Source: an uncultured Collinsella sp.
Lineage (GTDB): Bacteria; Actinomycetota; Coriobacteriia; Coriobacteriales; Coriobacteriaceae
DNA length: 45,802 nucleotides
Direction of reading: 5' to 3'
NCBI GenBank assembly: GCA_938036665.1
Contig: CALHWR010000128.1
Coordinates: 1 to 45,802 of the forward strand
The translations under genes and the position numbers were made by a program. Under the pieces are notes generated by a model, which was given only the letters and a program-made list of their open reading frames with translations, was not told where the DNA came from and did no database searches. Below, in pieces: positions 10,660 to 19,311 of the stretch (within the stretch, counting starts at the first letter, position 1; every line of letters starts with the position of its first letter).

Positions 10660-12201
10660 CTACTGAGCGGTGCTGAGCGAGCGTTTGACGGCATCACGCC
10701 AGCCCGCCAGGTTTTGCTCGCGGCGCTCGGCGGACATATGAGGATGGAAGATTTTGACGATCTGAGCGTTTTGCTCCAGCTCCTCCAAATCCTCCCAGTA
10801 GCCGACGGCAAGGCCCGCCAAGTACGCGGCGCCGATCGCCGTGGTCTCCACCGTCTCGCACTGCAGCACGGGGATATCCAGCAGATCGGCCTGGAATTGC
10901 ATGATGAACTCGTTGCGCGAGGCACCGCCATCGACGGACAGGCGCTCAATCGAAAGTCCCACGTCCTGCTCCATGGCGCGCAGCACGTCATAACTCTGAT
11001 AGGCCATGGACTCGCAGGCCGCACGCACAATGGTCGCGCGACTCGAGGCACCGGTCAGGCCGCACACGATACCGCGAGCATGCGGGTCCCACCAGGGAGC
11101 GCCCAGGCCTGCGAAGGCGGGGACGAAGTAGCAGCCCTCGTTGTCGTTGATCGAAGCGGCGAGTTGCGCGGACTCGCTCACGCTCGAGATGATGCCCATG
11201 TTGTTGCGCAGCCAGTTCATGGTGGAGCCTGCGGCAAAGATAGAACCCTCGAGCGCATAGCTGATCTTGCCGTCAGCGGCGATACCGATCGTGGAGACCA
11301 GACCGTTCTTGGATTCGACGATCTCGTCGCCGGTGTTCATGAGCATAAAGCAACCCGTGCCATAGGTGTTTTTGGTCTGGCCGGGATGGAAGCAGCAGTG
11401 GCCGAATAGCGACGCCTGCTGGTCGCCCGCCACGCCCATGATGGGTGGCATGTTGGTCATGATGTCGCTCGCGACGCGGCCGTAATCGCCCGAGCTCCAA
11501 CGAACCTCGGGCATCATGGAACGCGGGACGTCGAAAAGCGCCAGCAGATCGTCGTCCCAATCGAGCGCATGGATATTAAAGAGCGCGGTGCGGCTGGCAT
11601 TGGTGTAGTCGGTAGCAAAAACCTGACCGCCGGTGAGATTGTAGATGAGCCACGTGTCGATGGTGCCGAACATAAGGTCGCCCGCCGCGGCGCTCTCACG
11701 CGCGCCGTCGACGTTATCGAGAATCCACTGCACCTTGGAGGCCGAGAAATACGGGTCGAGCGTAAGCCCCGTGCGGGAGCGCACCAGCTCTTCTGCGCCC
11801 TGCTCGACCAGCTCGTCGATCAGAGGTGCGGTGCGACGGCATTGCCACACGATGGCGTTATAGATAGGTTGGCCGCTTATGCGGTCCCACACCACCGTGG
11901 TCTCGCGCTGGTTGGAGATACCGATGGCGGCAATGCGGTCAGAATGGATGCCGCTCTTAAACTGGACCTCCATCATGACCGCGATCTGGCTGGCAAGCAC
12001 CGCCATGGGGTCTTGCTCCACCCAGCCAGGGCGCGGGAAGCTGGTTTTAACGCTGCGACGTGCCTGCGCGACGATGCATCCGTACTCGTCGACGATGGTC
12101 GCAAGTACCGAGGTGGTGCCGCAGTCGAGCGCCATGATGTAGGAACCGCCAAAGTTAAACGAGGCATCTTCCATGCCCAGGCTGCCCAGATTCAACGACA
12201 T
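10660..12201 (-). CDS. glpK: Glycerol kinase
   Basis: GlpK phosphorylates glycerol to glycerol 3-phosphate. The 513-residue FGGY-family protein shows the ATPase fold start ([19 protein letters not shown]), the glycerol-binding [13 protein letters not shown] and [10 protein letters not shown] blocks, [12 protein letters not shown] and [19 protein letters not shown]. Compared with typical GlpK it has an extra N-terminal stretch of about 18 residues ([19 protein letters not shown]). The ATG at 12201 has a well-placed AAAGG, but an in-frame ATG at residue 10 is possible. It lies 13 bases after tsaC and is probably co-transcribed. No glycerol facilitator or glycerol-3-phosphate dehydrogenase is adjacent. 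Confidence 0.95.
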   Translation of the reverse strand: MSLNLGSLGMEDASFNFGGSYIMALDCGTTSVLATIVDEYGCIVAQARRSVKTSFPRPGWVEQDPMAVLASQIAVMMEVQFKSGIHSDRIAAIGISNQRETTVVWDRISGQPIYNAIVWQCRRTAPLIDELVEQGAEELVRSRTGLTLDPYFSASKVQWILDNVDGARESAAAGDLMFGTIDTWLIYNLTGGQVFATDYTNASRTALFNIHALDWDDDLLALFDVPRSMMPEVRWSSGDYGRVASDIMTNMPPIMGVAGDQQASLFGHCCFHPGQTKNTYGTGCFMLMNTGDEIVESKNGLVSTIGIAADGKISYALEGSIFAAGSTMNWLRNNMGIISSVSESAQLAASINDNEGCYFVPAFAGLGAPWWDPHARGIVCGLTGASSRATIVRAACESMAYQSYDVLRAMEQDVGLSIERLSVDGGASRNEFIMQFQADLLDIPVLQCETVETTAIGAAYLAGLAVGYWEDLEELEQNAQIVKIFHPHMSAERREQNLAGWRDAVKRSLSTAQ

Positions 12202-12214
12202 CGCTTACACCTTT

Positions 12215-12958
12215 CTATTGCATCGGGCCAGACAGGACCCGCTCGATCTCTGATGCGGGAAGTGCGCCTTGGCGCAGGATCTGGAGCCCGCCGTGCTGGA
12301 ACGACACGATGGTCGAAGCGTCGCGACACGGGGTCTCACCGGCGTCGACGGCAACATCGACTCCCTCCAGGATGCGCTCCTCCACCGTGGCAAAACTTGC
12401 CGGCGCGGGCGCGCCATGCGTGTTGGCGCTGGTGCAGGCAAGAGGGCTGCCGCAGGCGCGGATGAGCGCTTGCACCACGGGCGAAGCCGAAGCGCGAAGC
12501 GCCACCGTGTCGTCGGCGGCGCGCATAAAGGTCGGCACGCAGGGGGCCGCCTTGACCACGATAGTCAGGGCGCCCGGCCAGCATCGTCGGGCGAGCACGC
12601 GGGCCTCGTTAGGGATATCCACGCCATAGCGATCGAGCGCCTCGGCATCATCGACCAGCCAGGCAACCGTTTGGGTGAGCTCGCGCTGCTTGAGGGTAAA
12701 GATACGACGATAGCCGGTACCGAGCGCGGGGACCGCGGCGCCGTTGACGGTGGCCTGCGGATCGCGCGGCCACGATGGGAATTCGCTTGTATCTTGAGGC
12801 ACGGCGTCCGAAAAGGCGTTAACTGCCACAGCGACACCATAGACGGTCTCGGTCGGGATCAGGGCCAGACCGCCACAGCCGAGCACCTCGGCCGTACGCT
12901 CGACGGCAAGCCGATGCGGCTCCCGCGCTCCCTCGTATACCCGATAGACCGTCTGCAT
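12215..12958 (-). CDS. tsaC: Threonylcarbamoyl-AMP synthase (Sua5/YrdC/TsaC family)
   Basis: TsaC makes threonylcarbamoyl-AMP from threonine, bicarbonate and ATP for the t6A modification of ANN-decoding tRNAs. The 247-residue product has the YrdC signature ALIPTETVYGVAV, then RRIFTLKQRE, PGALTIVVK and PLACTSANTHGAPAP. About 30 residues (AFSDAVPQDTSEFPSWPRDP and following) are inserted between the first motif and the IFTLKQR motif, where family members normally have a short loop. ATG at 12958 is preceded by AAGGGG. It is first in a probable tsaC-glpK transcript. The insert is unusual but leaves the motifs intact. Confidence 0.9.
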   Translation of the reverse strand: MQTVYRVYEGAREPHRLAVERTAEVLGCGGLALIPTETVYGVAVAVNAFSDAVPQDTSEFPSWPRDPQATVNGAAVPALGTGYRRIFTLKQRELTQTVAWLVDDAEALDRYGVDIPNEARVLARRCWPGALTIVVKAAPCVPTFMRAADDTVALRASASPVVQALIRACGSPLACTSANTHGAPAPASFATVEERILEGVDVAVDAGETPCRDASTIVSFQHGGLQILRQGALPASEIERVLSGPMQ

Positions 12959-13092
12959 GTGTATGCCAGCCCCTTACGCTCTGGTGCAAGTTTGTTTACT
13001 GTGGGGCATTCTCGCACGAAACGTTCAACCTATTTGCCCAGAGCGCATGTTGGTTTGGTGAGCGGCTCTAGTAGTCGGTGAAAGTGAGGGGG

Positions 13093-13539
13093 TTATTGGA
13101 CTGCGACGAACTTCTTTGGCCTGCCGGCGTGACGTTCTTGGGCGGCGTAACGCTCGATACTGTCTATCGTTATCATCCGACGGCCGTCGACGAGTTCAAC
13201 ATCGAGTTTGCCGGCTTTGACCAGCGCGGTAATCCGCGGAGCGGAGACTTTGAGGTCCAGCGCTGCGTCTTTAAATGTTCGGCACGCCGCTTCCCGAGCG
13301 TCCTCGTGGTCGATTTCGACTGAAAGGGCCACGACCTCGGCCGAGCGTTCGTACCCTGCCGGAGTCAAACCGTTGTTGAGGTCGTCGGCCAAAAACGCCA
13401 TCAGTGCCTCGGTGGCATGGGCAATCGCTTCTTCGCGCGTATCGCCATCGGCAAAGGCGCCGGGAATCTGCGGGAAGCTGGCGCAGTAACCGTCGTCTTC
13501 TTTTATGAGAACGCAGTCATAGGTAAATCGCTGCCTCAT
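13093..13539 (-). CDS. hicB: HicB-type antitoxin with C-terminal DNA-binding-like domain
   Basis: HicB antitoxins neutralise the HicA ribonuclease and repress their own operon. The 148-residue product has the HicB fold at residues 1-60 (YDCVLIKEDDGYCASFPQIPG, then DGDTREEAIAHATEAL) and a C-terminal segment (about 95-148) resembling an excisionase-type helix-turn-helix. The ATG at 13539 is set by GGAGG seven bases upstream; a longer upstream reading has no SD. It lies 11 bases after hicA. The first domain is a partial RNase H-like fold typical of HicB. Confidence 0.88.
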   Translation of the reverse strand: MRQRFTYDCVLIKEDDGYCASFPQIPGAFADGDTREEAIAHATEALMAFLADDLNNGLTPAGYERSAEVVALSVEIDHEDAREAACRTFKDAALDLKVSAPRITALVKAGKLDVELVDGRRMITIDSIERYAAQERHAGRPKKFVAVQ

Positions 13540-13550
13540 TTTGCCTCCAA

Positions 13551-13736
13551 CTACCATCCAGCTTGGCGACGAATACTTGCCCACGTGCCCTTCTTTGGTC
13601 GATCACCACCAGAGCCGTTCACGGTGACAACACGGTCACCAGAAACATACTTAGCATGACTACCGACTTGCGCGACCTTCACGAATCCATCGTGCTTGAG
13701 TAGGGCAATGATTTCCCGAAAGGTAGGAGGTTGCAT
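13551..13736 (-). CDS. hicA: HicA-type mRNA interferase toxin
   Basis: HicA is a small double-stranded-RNA-binding-fold toxin that cleaves mRNA. The 61-residue product has the family's order: FREIIALLKHDGFV, then GSHAKYVSGDRVVTV with the catalytic histidine in G-S-H-x-K, and the C-terminal KKGTWASIRRQAGW (normally GTLRSILKQAG). The ATG at 13736 has GAAAGAGG upstream. HicA before HicB is the usual order. Length and motifs are intact, so the toxin is probably active. Confidence 0.9.
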   Translation of the reverse strand: MQPPTFREIIALLKHDGFVKVAQVGSHAKYVSGDRVVTVNGSGGDRPKKGTWASIRRQAGW

Positions 13737-13761
13737 GGGCCGACCTCTTTCAGCCGTCCTA

Positions 13762-13790
13762 ATTATAAACTAATTTATAATTTTTGCTAA
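13762..13790 (-). promoter_or_regulatory. hicAB promoter with palindromic operator
   Basis: On the minus strand TTAGCA (13790-13785) and TATAAT (13767-13762) are 17 bases apart, a good promoter just before hicA. A perfect palindrome, ATTATAAA (13762-13769) with TTTATAAT (13774-13781), overlaps the -10 element. It is the likely binding site of the HicB or HicAB repressor. The stretch is strikingly AT-rich for this genome. Confidence 0.7.
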
Positions 13791-13804
13791 CCAGTTAATA
13801 AATA

Positions 13805-15055
13805 TTACTGGCGCTGCTTGGGCTCGGTGACGATGGCTCGGACGATGCGGGGGCGATCGGTAAGGTCATGGACGATACGCACGTCCGAAAGGCCTGCCTG
13901 GCGACAGAGCTCGGCCGCGGCATCGAGGGTACCCTCGTAGAGCTCGCAGGCAAACAGGCCGCCGGCGCGCAGCATGTAAGGCGCCGCGTTGAGCAGGCGG
14001 CGGAAGATATCGAGGCCGTCGGCGCCGCCCTCGAGCGCCAGGTCGGGCTCAAAGTCCTTGACCTCGTGCGGCAGCGAGCGCATGACGTCGGTCGGGATGT
14101 AAGGTGGGTTGGAGACGAGCACATCAAAGGTGCCCCACTCTTCGCGGGGAATGGAACTCACCAGGTTGGTGAGGCTAAAGGCAACCTCATCTGCCGTGAG
14201 GCCGAGGGTGTCGCGGTTTTTGGTGGCCAGATCGATGGCGCGCGACTCGATATCGGTGGCGGTGCAGGTAACGTGGCCGCGGCGCTCCCAGGCAAGGGAG
14301 AGCGAAATGCAGCCCGTGCCGCAGCCGACCTCGAGAACGCGGGCAGTGCGGGGCTCGGCTGGGGCAGGCGCAGCGGCATCCTGAGCTGAAACCGTCTCCT
14401 GGTCGGCACCCTCGATGGCGACGCCGTATTCGTCGAGCTCGGACTCGGCGGCTTTTGCGGCTTCGGCTTCTGCTGCCTGCGCGGCGGCTTCCTCGGCCTC
14501 GCGATCGGCCAGTTCCTCGGCATAGGCACGGCTGCCCAGTACGTCGCCGCCTAGCGCCGCCTCATCGGCAGCCGTCAGATTAGCGGCACGGCGCTCGGCA
14601 GTCGCCCGTTCGTCTGCCAGCGCGGCCTCGGCCTTGCGTGCCTCCTCGACCTCATCGTTCCAAGGCAGCTCAACACGCTGACGGGCAGCAGCCTCGGGGC
14701 TCAGCACCTCGGCATCCAGATAATTGAGGACTTCCTCGACGAGCATCTCGGTTTCGGGGCGCGGAATGAGCACACCGGGAGCGCACGCGACGTCAATCAT
14801 GCGAAACTGCGTGCTGCCGGTGATGTACTGTAGCGGCTCGCCTTTGGCGCGACGAACGACGGCCGCATGCATGGTCTCGAGCTGGGCCGCGTTAAGCGTC
14901 TCGTCCATACGCATATATAGGTCAATGCGCGCCAGGCCCGTGGCGGCGCACAGCAGCCACTCGGCAGAAAGACGGGGGTGCTCCTCGCCGCGCTCGGCCA
15001 GGTACTCCTTGGTCCACTCGAGACAACGCTTGATGGTCCAGATCTCGTTTGCCAT
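13805..15055 (-). CDS. prmC: Release-factor glutamine methyltransferase with long internal insert
   Basis: PrmC methylates the glutamine of the GGQ motif in release factors. The 416-residue product has the N-terminal helical domain (about 1-75), GEPLQYITGSTQFRMIDV, the VLIPRPETEMLVEEVL block, the SAM-binding VLEVGCGTGCISLSLA and the catalytic VSNPPYIP. PrmC proteins are normally about 280 residues. The extra length is an Ala/Glu-rich insert at about residues 114-236, between the RPETE motif and motif I, predicted to be a charged helical or disordered linker. ATG at 15055 is supported by AGGGGAGGG; the longer upstream frame has no SD. The prfA gene, its substrate, is the next gene upstream. 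Confidence 0.93.
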   Translation of the reverse strand: MANEIWTIKRCLEWTKEYLAERGEEHPRLSAEWLLCAATGLARIDLYMRMDETLNAAQLETMHAAVVRRAKGEPLQYITGSTQFRMIDVACAPGVLIPRPETEMLVEEVLNYLDAEVLSPEAAARQRVELPWNDEVEEARKAEAALADERATAERRAANLTAADEAALGGDVLGSRAYAEELADREAEEAAAQAAEAEAAKAAESELDEYGVAIEGADQETVSAQDAAAPAPAEPRTARVLEVGCGTGCISLSLAWERRGHVTCTATDIESRAIDLATKNRDTLGLTADEVAFSLTNLVSSIPREEWGTFDVLVSNPPYIPTDVMRSLPHEVKDFEPDLALEGGADGLDIFRRLLNAAPYMLRAGGLFACELYEGTLDAAAELCRQAGLSDVRIVHDLTDRPRIVRAIVTEPKQRQ

Positions 15056-15488
15056 GGGGCCCTCCCCTCTTAAGCGCCGGGCGGCGCGCGAATGTCGGAG
15101 CAGATTGTAAGCGAGGCCAGCGCTTGGCAAGGGACGATTGAAGGCGATTATCGAGAATCAGCCCAGAATTTTGCACCGGGCTCGCTCAAAGTGTTCATTC
15201 GCCGACGTCTAGATTTGCATTCGTCAAGCTTTTGGCAAGGTTGCCCCAAAACTGACCAATATCTAACCAAGAACTTGCCACATCGCTTGACGCACGACCC
15301 ATCAAAAATCGCTCCGCGACTTCTTGAACGATATTTTGAGCAATATTTTCGATAGCGGACTTATGCCGTCAATTACCTTAAGCAGGTAAGCAGCTCAAAT
15401 GACATCACAGCCGACTGAATAAAATATCAAGGCAATGTCACCAATGACTCCCTACGGATCATTTGACAACCAAGGAAACGCCAATGAT
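15056..15488. other. Intergenic region without recognised gene
   Basis: This 433-base stretch upstream of prmC is less GC-rich than its surroundings. A plus-strand open frame at 15092-15355 lacks an SD and resembles no known protein. The phrase GGCAATGTCA occurs near 15432 and again in the adjacent repeat. The prmC promoter is probably here, but I could not place it confidently. Confidence 0.5.
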
Positions 15489-15644
15489 TTGGCAATGTCA
15501 GCGAGCGACGTCCAGAGCGAACAAGTTGGCATGAAAAAGGCAAGGCATAGACCTTCTGGTCATGCCTTGCCTTTTGAATGACAAATTGTCGCTCTGGGCG
15601 GCGCGCAGCGTCGGCCGGTCCGCCGTTCGGTAGAACGGCGGAAC
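15489..15644. repeat. Structured gene-end repeat, copy B
   Basis: The element is nearly identical to 21519-21676. It contains three nested or adjacent stems. The outer stem is 15505-15520 with 15589-15604. The inner terminator-like stem is 15535-15553 with 15558-15575, 18 pairs around a TTCT loop with runs of A and T outside. The terminal hairpin is CCGCCGTTC (15620-15628) with GAACGGCGG (15633-15641). It abuts the prfA stop codon. On the minus strand the inner stem is followed by TTTTT, so it can end prfA transcription. Pairing is slightly better on the plus strand (G-U rather than A-C). Confidence 0.85.
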
Positions 15645-16712
15645 CTAAACGGCCTGTGCCAGCTTCTCGGCACGCTCGGCGGCGGCGAGTGCCTCGATGA
15701 CGGTGCCGAGCTGATCGCCCAGAAGGACGCCGTTGTAGGTGGAGTTGAAACCGATGCGGTGATCGGTCACGCGGTCCTGGGGCTGGTTGTAGGTACGGAT
15801 CTTCTCGGAACGGTTGCCGTGGCCGATCTGGCTCTGGCGCTCGGCACCGAGCTCCGCCTGCTGCTTCTCGAGCTCCATCTCGTACAGACGGGCGCGCAGC
15901 ATCTGCATGCAGACTTCGCGGTTCTGGATCTGGGAGCGCTGTTCCTGCGACTGCACCACGGTGTTGGTGGGCAGGTGGGTGATGCGCACGGCGGAGTAGG
16001 TGGTGTTAACGCACTGACCGCCAGGGCCGGAGGCACAGTAGGTATCGATGCGCAGGTCGGACTGGTTGATCTGAACGTCGATCTCCTCGGCCTCGGGAAG
16101 CACGGCGACGGTTGCCGTGGAGGTCTGGATGCGACCCTGGGACTCGGTCTTGGGAACGCGCTGGACGCGGTGCACGCCGGACTCGAACTTCATGACGGAG
16201 TAGACGCGGTCGCCCTCGACCTTGAACTCGATGGACTTAAAGCCGCCGGCCTCGCTGGGGCTGGAGTCGAGCACGGTGGTCTTCCAGCCGCGCGACTCGC
16301 AGAAGCGCTGATACATCTTGTACAGATCGCCGGCAAAGATAGCCGCCTCGTCGCCACCGGCGGCGGAGCGAATCTCGACGATGGTGTTCTTGTCGTCGTT
16401 GGGGTCGCTCGGGATGAGCATGTACTTAATGTCTTCCTCGAGCTGGGGAAGCTTGGCCTCGTTTTCGGAGATGTCCATCTGGAGCATCTCCTTCTCATCG
16501 GCATCGGTCGTATCGTGGAGCATTTCCTTGGCAGCCTCGATGTCATCGAGCGCGCCGATGTACTCGCGCGAGGCGGCGATGAGGTCGGACTGGTGCGCGT
16601 ACTCCTTGTTGAGACGCGTGAACTCCTTGATGTCGGAGGCAACGGCCGGGTCGGAAAGCTTCTTCTCGAGCTCCTCATAGGCCTTGATGATCTTTTCGAG
16701 CTTGTCGCGCAT
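15645..16712 (-). CDS. prfA: Peptide chain release factor 1
   Basis: RF1 reads UAA and UAG stop codons and triggers peptide release on the ribosome. The 355-residue product has the peptide anticodon P-x-T as PKT within RVPKTESQGRIQTSTATV, which identifies RF1 rather than RF2. The catalytic GGQ lies in CASGPGGQCVNTTYSAVRI; the Cys after GGQ replaces the usual His or Ser. The N-terminal coiled coil (about 1-100) is complete. ATG at 16712 has AAAGGAG eight bases upstream. The downstream prmC product would methylate its GGQ glutamine. Confidence 0.97.
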   Translation of the reverse strand: MRDKLEKIIKAYEELEKKLSDPAVASDIKEFTRLNKEYAHQSDLIAASREYIGALDDIEAAKEMLHDTTDADEKEMLQMDISENEAKLPQLEEDIKYMLIPSDPNDDKNTIVEIRSAAGGDEAAIFAGDLYKMYQRFCESRGWKTTVLDSSPSEAGGFKSIEFKVEGDRVYSVMKFESGVHRVQRVPKTESQGRIQTSTATVAVLPEAEEIDVQINQSDLRIDTYCASGPGGQCVNTTYSAVRITHLPTNTVVQSQEQRSQIQNREVCMQMLRARLYEMELEKQQAELGAERQSQIGHGNRSEKIRTYNQPQDRVTDHRIGFNSTYNGVLLGDQLGTVIEALAAAERAEKLAQAV

Positions 16713-16920
16713 GGCGGGACTCCTTTATATGCGTGAAGGTGAAAATCGGCAGAGTTGATGGGGCGCGCGGCGCCGCTGCGGGGGTAAGCCCGGCTAGAAC
16801 ATGTCGATCTTCAGATACATGCGCATCCCTTCGCGTATGGGGTACATAGTTGCGGTCTAACCCATACATGATAGCGTGCGCAGGCAAACCTGCATATAAC
16901 CCGCACGGAATGAGTGGACA

Positions 16921-16976
16921 TAGCCGTTGGGGACGTTCATTAACGACTAGTCGTTTAAGAACGTCCCCAACGGCTA
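16921..16976. repeat. Perfect 18-bp inverted repeat with inner palindrome
   Basis: TAGCCGTTGGGGACGTTC (16921-16938) pairs perfectly with 16959-16976. The 20-base centre itself holds the palindrome AACGACTAGTCGTT (16942-16955). It lies just 3' of the M20 peptidase gene, next to a CAAAGGGACTGTCGCTTTG element (16979-16997) of the family described at 43930. It probably acts as a terminator or mRNA 3' stabiliser. The rest of 16713-16920 shows nothing I can name apart from the prfA SD. Confidence 0.75.
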
Positions 16977-17003
16977 ACAAAGGGACTGTCGCTTTGTCAC
17001 ATT

Positions 17004-18431
17004 CTAGAGCGTTTGAAGCAGAGCGATGAAAAAGCGTACGCCCTGGAGGTAGGCGCGGCGGGTGATGCGCTCGTTGGTGCCGTGGACACCGCGCTCGCAC
17101 TCGTCATCGTCTACCACAAAGGCCGAGAAGCGAATGCACTCGGGGCAAATGCGCTGGTAGTTGGCAGCGTCGGTCGCGCCAATCACGGTCGAGGGAACGA
17201 TACCGATAGGAGCTCCGCCCGCCGCTGATGATCCGTTTTCCTCCGTCCCCTCTGGATCACGGAAATAGCGGGCGGCGATGGCGCGGACGGTCTCGAGTCC
17301 CGGTCCGTCGATGCGCGGAGACGGCGAGGGTTCGGAGCTGCCAGGACCGAGCTCGATCTCGACACGGTCGGCGAGCCCCGCCTCGGCAACGGCGACGCGG
17401 CAGCAGGCCACGACATCGGCCACACTCGTGCCCTCGAGCATGCGGAAATTGATATTGGCCCACATATCCTGCGGCATCACGTTAGCACCGGTGCTACCGC
17501 CCTCGATTTGGGTCGGTGCACAGGTGGTGGTCACGAGCGGATAGAGCTTCTTGCTGGCAAGGCACTCGCGCACGATGGCGTCCTTGTTGGAGGCAATCTC
17601 GTCGGCCGTGCAGAGTCCCAGCTCGACGAGCTGTGCGACAAGCAGGTCCGTGACGCGCGTCGGCCATTCGATATCGCAGATTGCGGCGATGGCACGGCCG
17701 AGCACCTCGAGCGACGTGCCGCCGTAGGGGTTGGAAGAATGTCCGCCCTCGCTACGCGTCCTCAACACGATATCGGCGTAGCCCTTCTCCGCGAGATCGG
17801 CATGCATAAGCCAGCCCTCGCCCGCGCCGTACTCGGCAGCCGGAACGATGCGGTAGTCGCCCTCGTCGATCAGGTACTCAAGCTCAATGCCGCGCTCCTC
17901 GAGCGCGCGGCCGATGGCGCCTGCGCCGTACTGCGTCGTCTCCTCGTCCTGACCAAAGGCCAGGAGCAGCGTGCGCTCGTGCTGCCAACCGTGCGCCAGC
18001 GCATACTCAACCGCCTCGAGAATACCTGCGACCTGGTCTTTCATGTCGATGGCACCGCGGCCCCAAATGTAGGCGTCGTCCACATGTCCGCTAAAGGGGG
18101 CGTACGTCCAGTCGGCCTCGGTGCCCGGCACCACGGGGACCACGTCCATGTGACCCATGAGCATAACGGGCTTGAGGGCAGAGTCGAAGCCGGAAAGCGT
18201 CACCAGCAACGAATGATCGATGAGCTCAGCCTTACCCGCCGCAAATACGTGCGGCCAGGCCCGCTGCATATACGCGCGCAGGTCGTCGAACGGCTGCCAG
18301 TCCACCGCCTCGGCATCCATGCTCGAAATGGTCGGAAACGCCAGCACGCGGCCCAAGCGCTCGCACGCGCCGGCCTCGTCTATATCGGCAAAATCGTCCT
18401 CATGCGCAAAGAAGCGCCAAACCTCGGCCAT
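17004..18431 (-). CDS. M20 family metallopeptidase (carboxypeptidase/deacylase type)
   Basis: M20 enzymes are di-zinc hydrolases that cleave C-terminal residues, dipeptides or N-acyl amino acids. The 475-residue product has MLMGHMDVVPVVPGTEADW (metal-binding H-x-D), YIWGRGAIDMKDQVAG (bridging Asp and catalytic region), FGQDEET (catalytic Glu pair) and a C-terminal HGTNERI with the last metal histidine. The order and the W-rich spacing resemble yeast CPS-like M20 proteins. ATG at 18431 has GAAAGG upstream. It follows the amino-acid ABC transporter genes by 72 bases, suggesting use of imported peptides or acylated amino acids. The substrate is not deducible. Confidence 0.9.
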   Translation of the reverse strand: MAEVWRFFAHEDDFADIDEAGACERLGRVLAFPTISSMDAEAVDWQPFDDLRAYMQRAWPHVFAAGKAELIDHSLLVTLSGFDSALKPVMLMGHMDVVPVVPGTEADWTYAPFSGHVDDAYIWGRGAIDMKDQVAGILEAVEYALAHGWQHERTLLLAFGQDEETTQYGAGAIGRALEERGIELEYLIDEGDYRIVPAAEYGAGEGWLMHADLAEKGYADIVLRTRSEGGHSSNPYGGTSLEVLGRAIAAICDIEWPTRVTDLLVAQLVELGLCTADEIASNKDAIVRECLASKKLYPLVTTTCAPTQIEGGSTGANVMPQDMWANINFRMLEGTSVADVVACCRVAVAEAGLADRVEIELGPGSSEPSPSPRIDGPGLETVRAIAARYFRDPEGTEENGSSAAGGAPIGIVPSTVIGATDAANYQRICPECIRFSAFVVDDDECERGVHGTNERITRRAYLQGVRFFIALLQTL

Positions 18432-18455
18432 GACATCCTTTCGATTGTGATGACG

Positions 18456-18480
18456 AGGGCCGCCCCACGGGAGCGGCCCT
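18456..18480 (-). terminator. Hairpin between ABC ATPase and M20 peptidase genes
   Basis: AGGGCCGC (18456-18463) pairs with GCGGCCCT (18473-18480). There is no T-run, so it is more likely a partial terminator, pause site or mRNA processing/stability hairpin than a full terminator. Confidence 0.5.
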
Positions 18481-18503
18481 GCAACGTAAGTGTTTGCGGT
18501 CGG

Positions 18504-19289
18504 TTATTTGTCCTCGAGATAACGCGAGAGGAACTCGCGGGTGCGCTGGTGCTTGGGGTTGCCGAAGAGCTCGGCCGGTGCGGCATCCTCGAGCACCACG
18601 CCCTTGTCCATAAAGACCACGCGATCGGACACCGTGCGTGCAAAGGCCATCTCGTGCGTGACGACGACCATGGTCATGCCGTCGGCAGCGAGCTTGCGCA
18701 TGACCTCGAGCACCTCGCCCACGATCTCGGGGTCGAGCGCGGAGGTCGGCTCGTCAAACAGCATGATCTGCGGATTCATGCACAGGGCACGAGCGATGGC
18801 CACGCGCTGCTTTTGACCACCGGACAGGCGACCCACGGCGGCGTGCGCGAACTTTTCGAGTCCCACGCTCGTCAGATGCTCCATCGCGACCTTCTCGGCC
18901 TCGGCCTTGCTCATCTTTTTGAGCGTGACGGGCGCGAGCGTGCAGTTGTCGAGCACATCCATGTTGTTGAACAGGTTAAAGCCCTGGAACACCATGCCGA
19001 TGTCCTCGCGCAATTTGTTGATGTTGCAGCGCTCGGCCGTGAGGTCCTGGCCGTGGAACCAGATGTGGCCCGCGTCCGGGGTCTCGAGCAGGTTGAGGCA
19101 GCGCAGGAAGGTCGATTTGCCCGAGCCCGAGGCGCCGATGATGGTGACAACCTCACCGGGATTGACGGACAGGTCGATGCCCTTGAGCACCTCGAGCGAG
19201 CCGAAGCTCTTGCGCAGGCCCTCGACGCGGATGAGCGGCTCATTGGTCTGTGCGGCGGCCGCGGTGCTGGTAGTGGCGGTATCTGCCAT
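18504..19289 (-). CDS. Polar amino acid ABC transporter, ATP-binding protein
   Basis: This is the ATPase of a GlnQ-type importer. The 261-residue product has Walker [11 protein letters not shown]-loop [11 protein letters not shown], signature RLSGGQKQR, Walker [15 protein letters not shown] and the switch VVVTHEM. I chose ATG at 19289, set by GAGGAG eight bases upstream, over a longer frame that would overlap the permease gene. About 15 low-complexity residues (Thr/Ala) precede the ATPase fold. It lies 22 bases after the permease stop and completes the binding protein-permease-ATPase set. Confidence 0.95.
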   Translation of the reverse strand: MADTATTSTAAAAQTNEPLIRVEGLRKSFGSLEVLKGIDLSVNPGEVVTIIGASGSGKSTFLRCLNLLETPDAGHIWFHGQDLTAERCNINKLREDIGMVFQGFNLFNNMDVLDNCTLAPVTLKKMSKAEAEKVAMEHLTSVGLEKFAHAAVGRLSGGQKQRVAIARALCMNPQIMLFDEPTSALDPEIVGEVLEVMRKLAADGMTMVVVTHEMAFARTVSDRVVFMDKGVVLEDAAPAELFGNPKHQRTREFLSRYLEDK

Positions 19290-19311
19290 GATGATTCTCC
19301 TCGTCTTGAGC

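Noticed and set aside
13762..13804. AT-rich stretch as a sign of recent horizontal transfer of hicAB
   Set aside because: The low GC is confined to the promoter/operator. The hicAB coding regions have the same GC-rich codon use as neighbours.
15092..15355. 87-residue plus-strand open frame upstream of prmC
   Set aside because: No SD, no similarity I recognise and mixed composition. It was kept only as part of the intergenic description.
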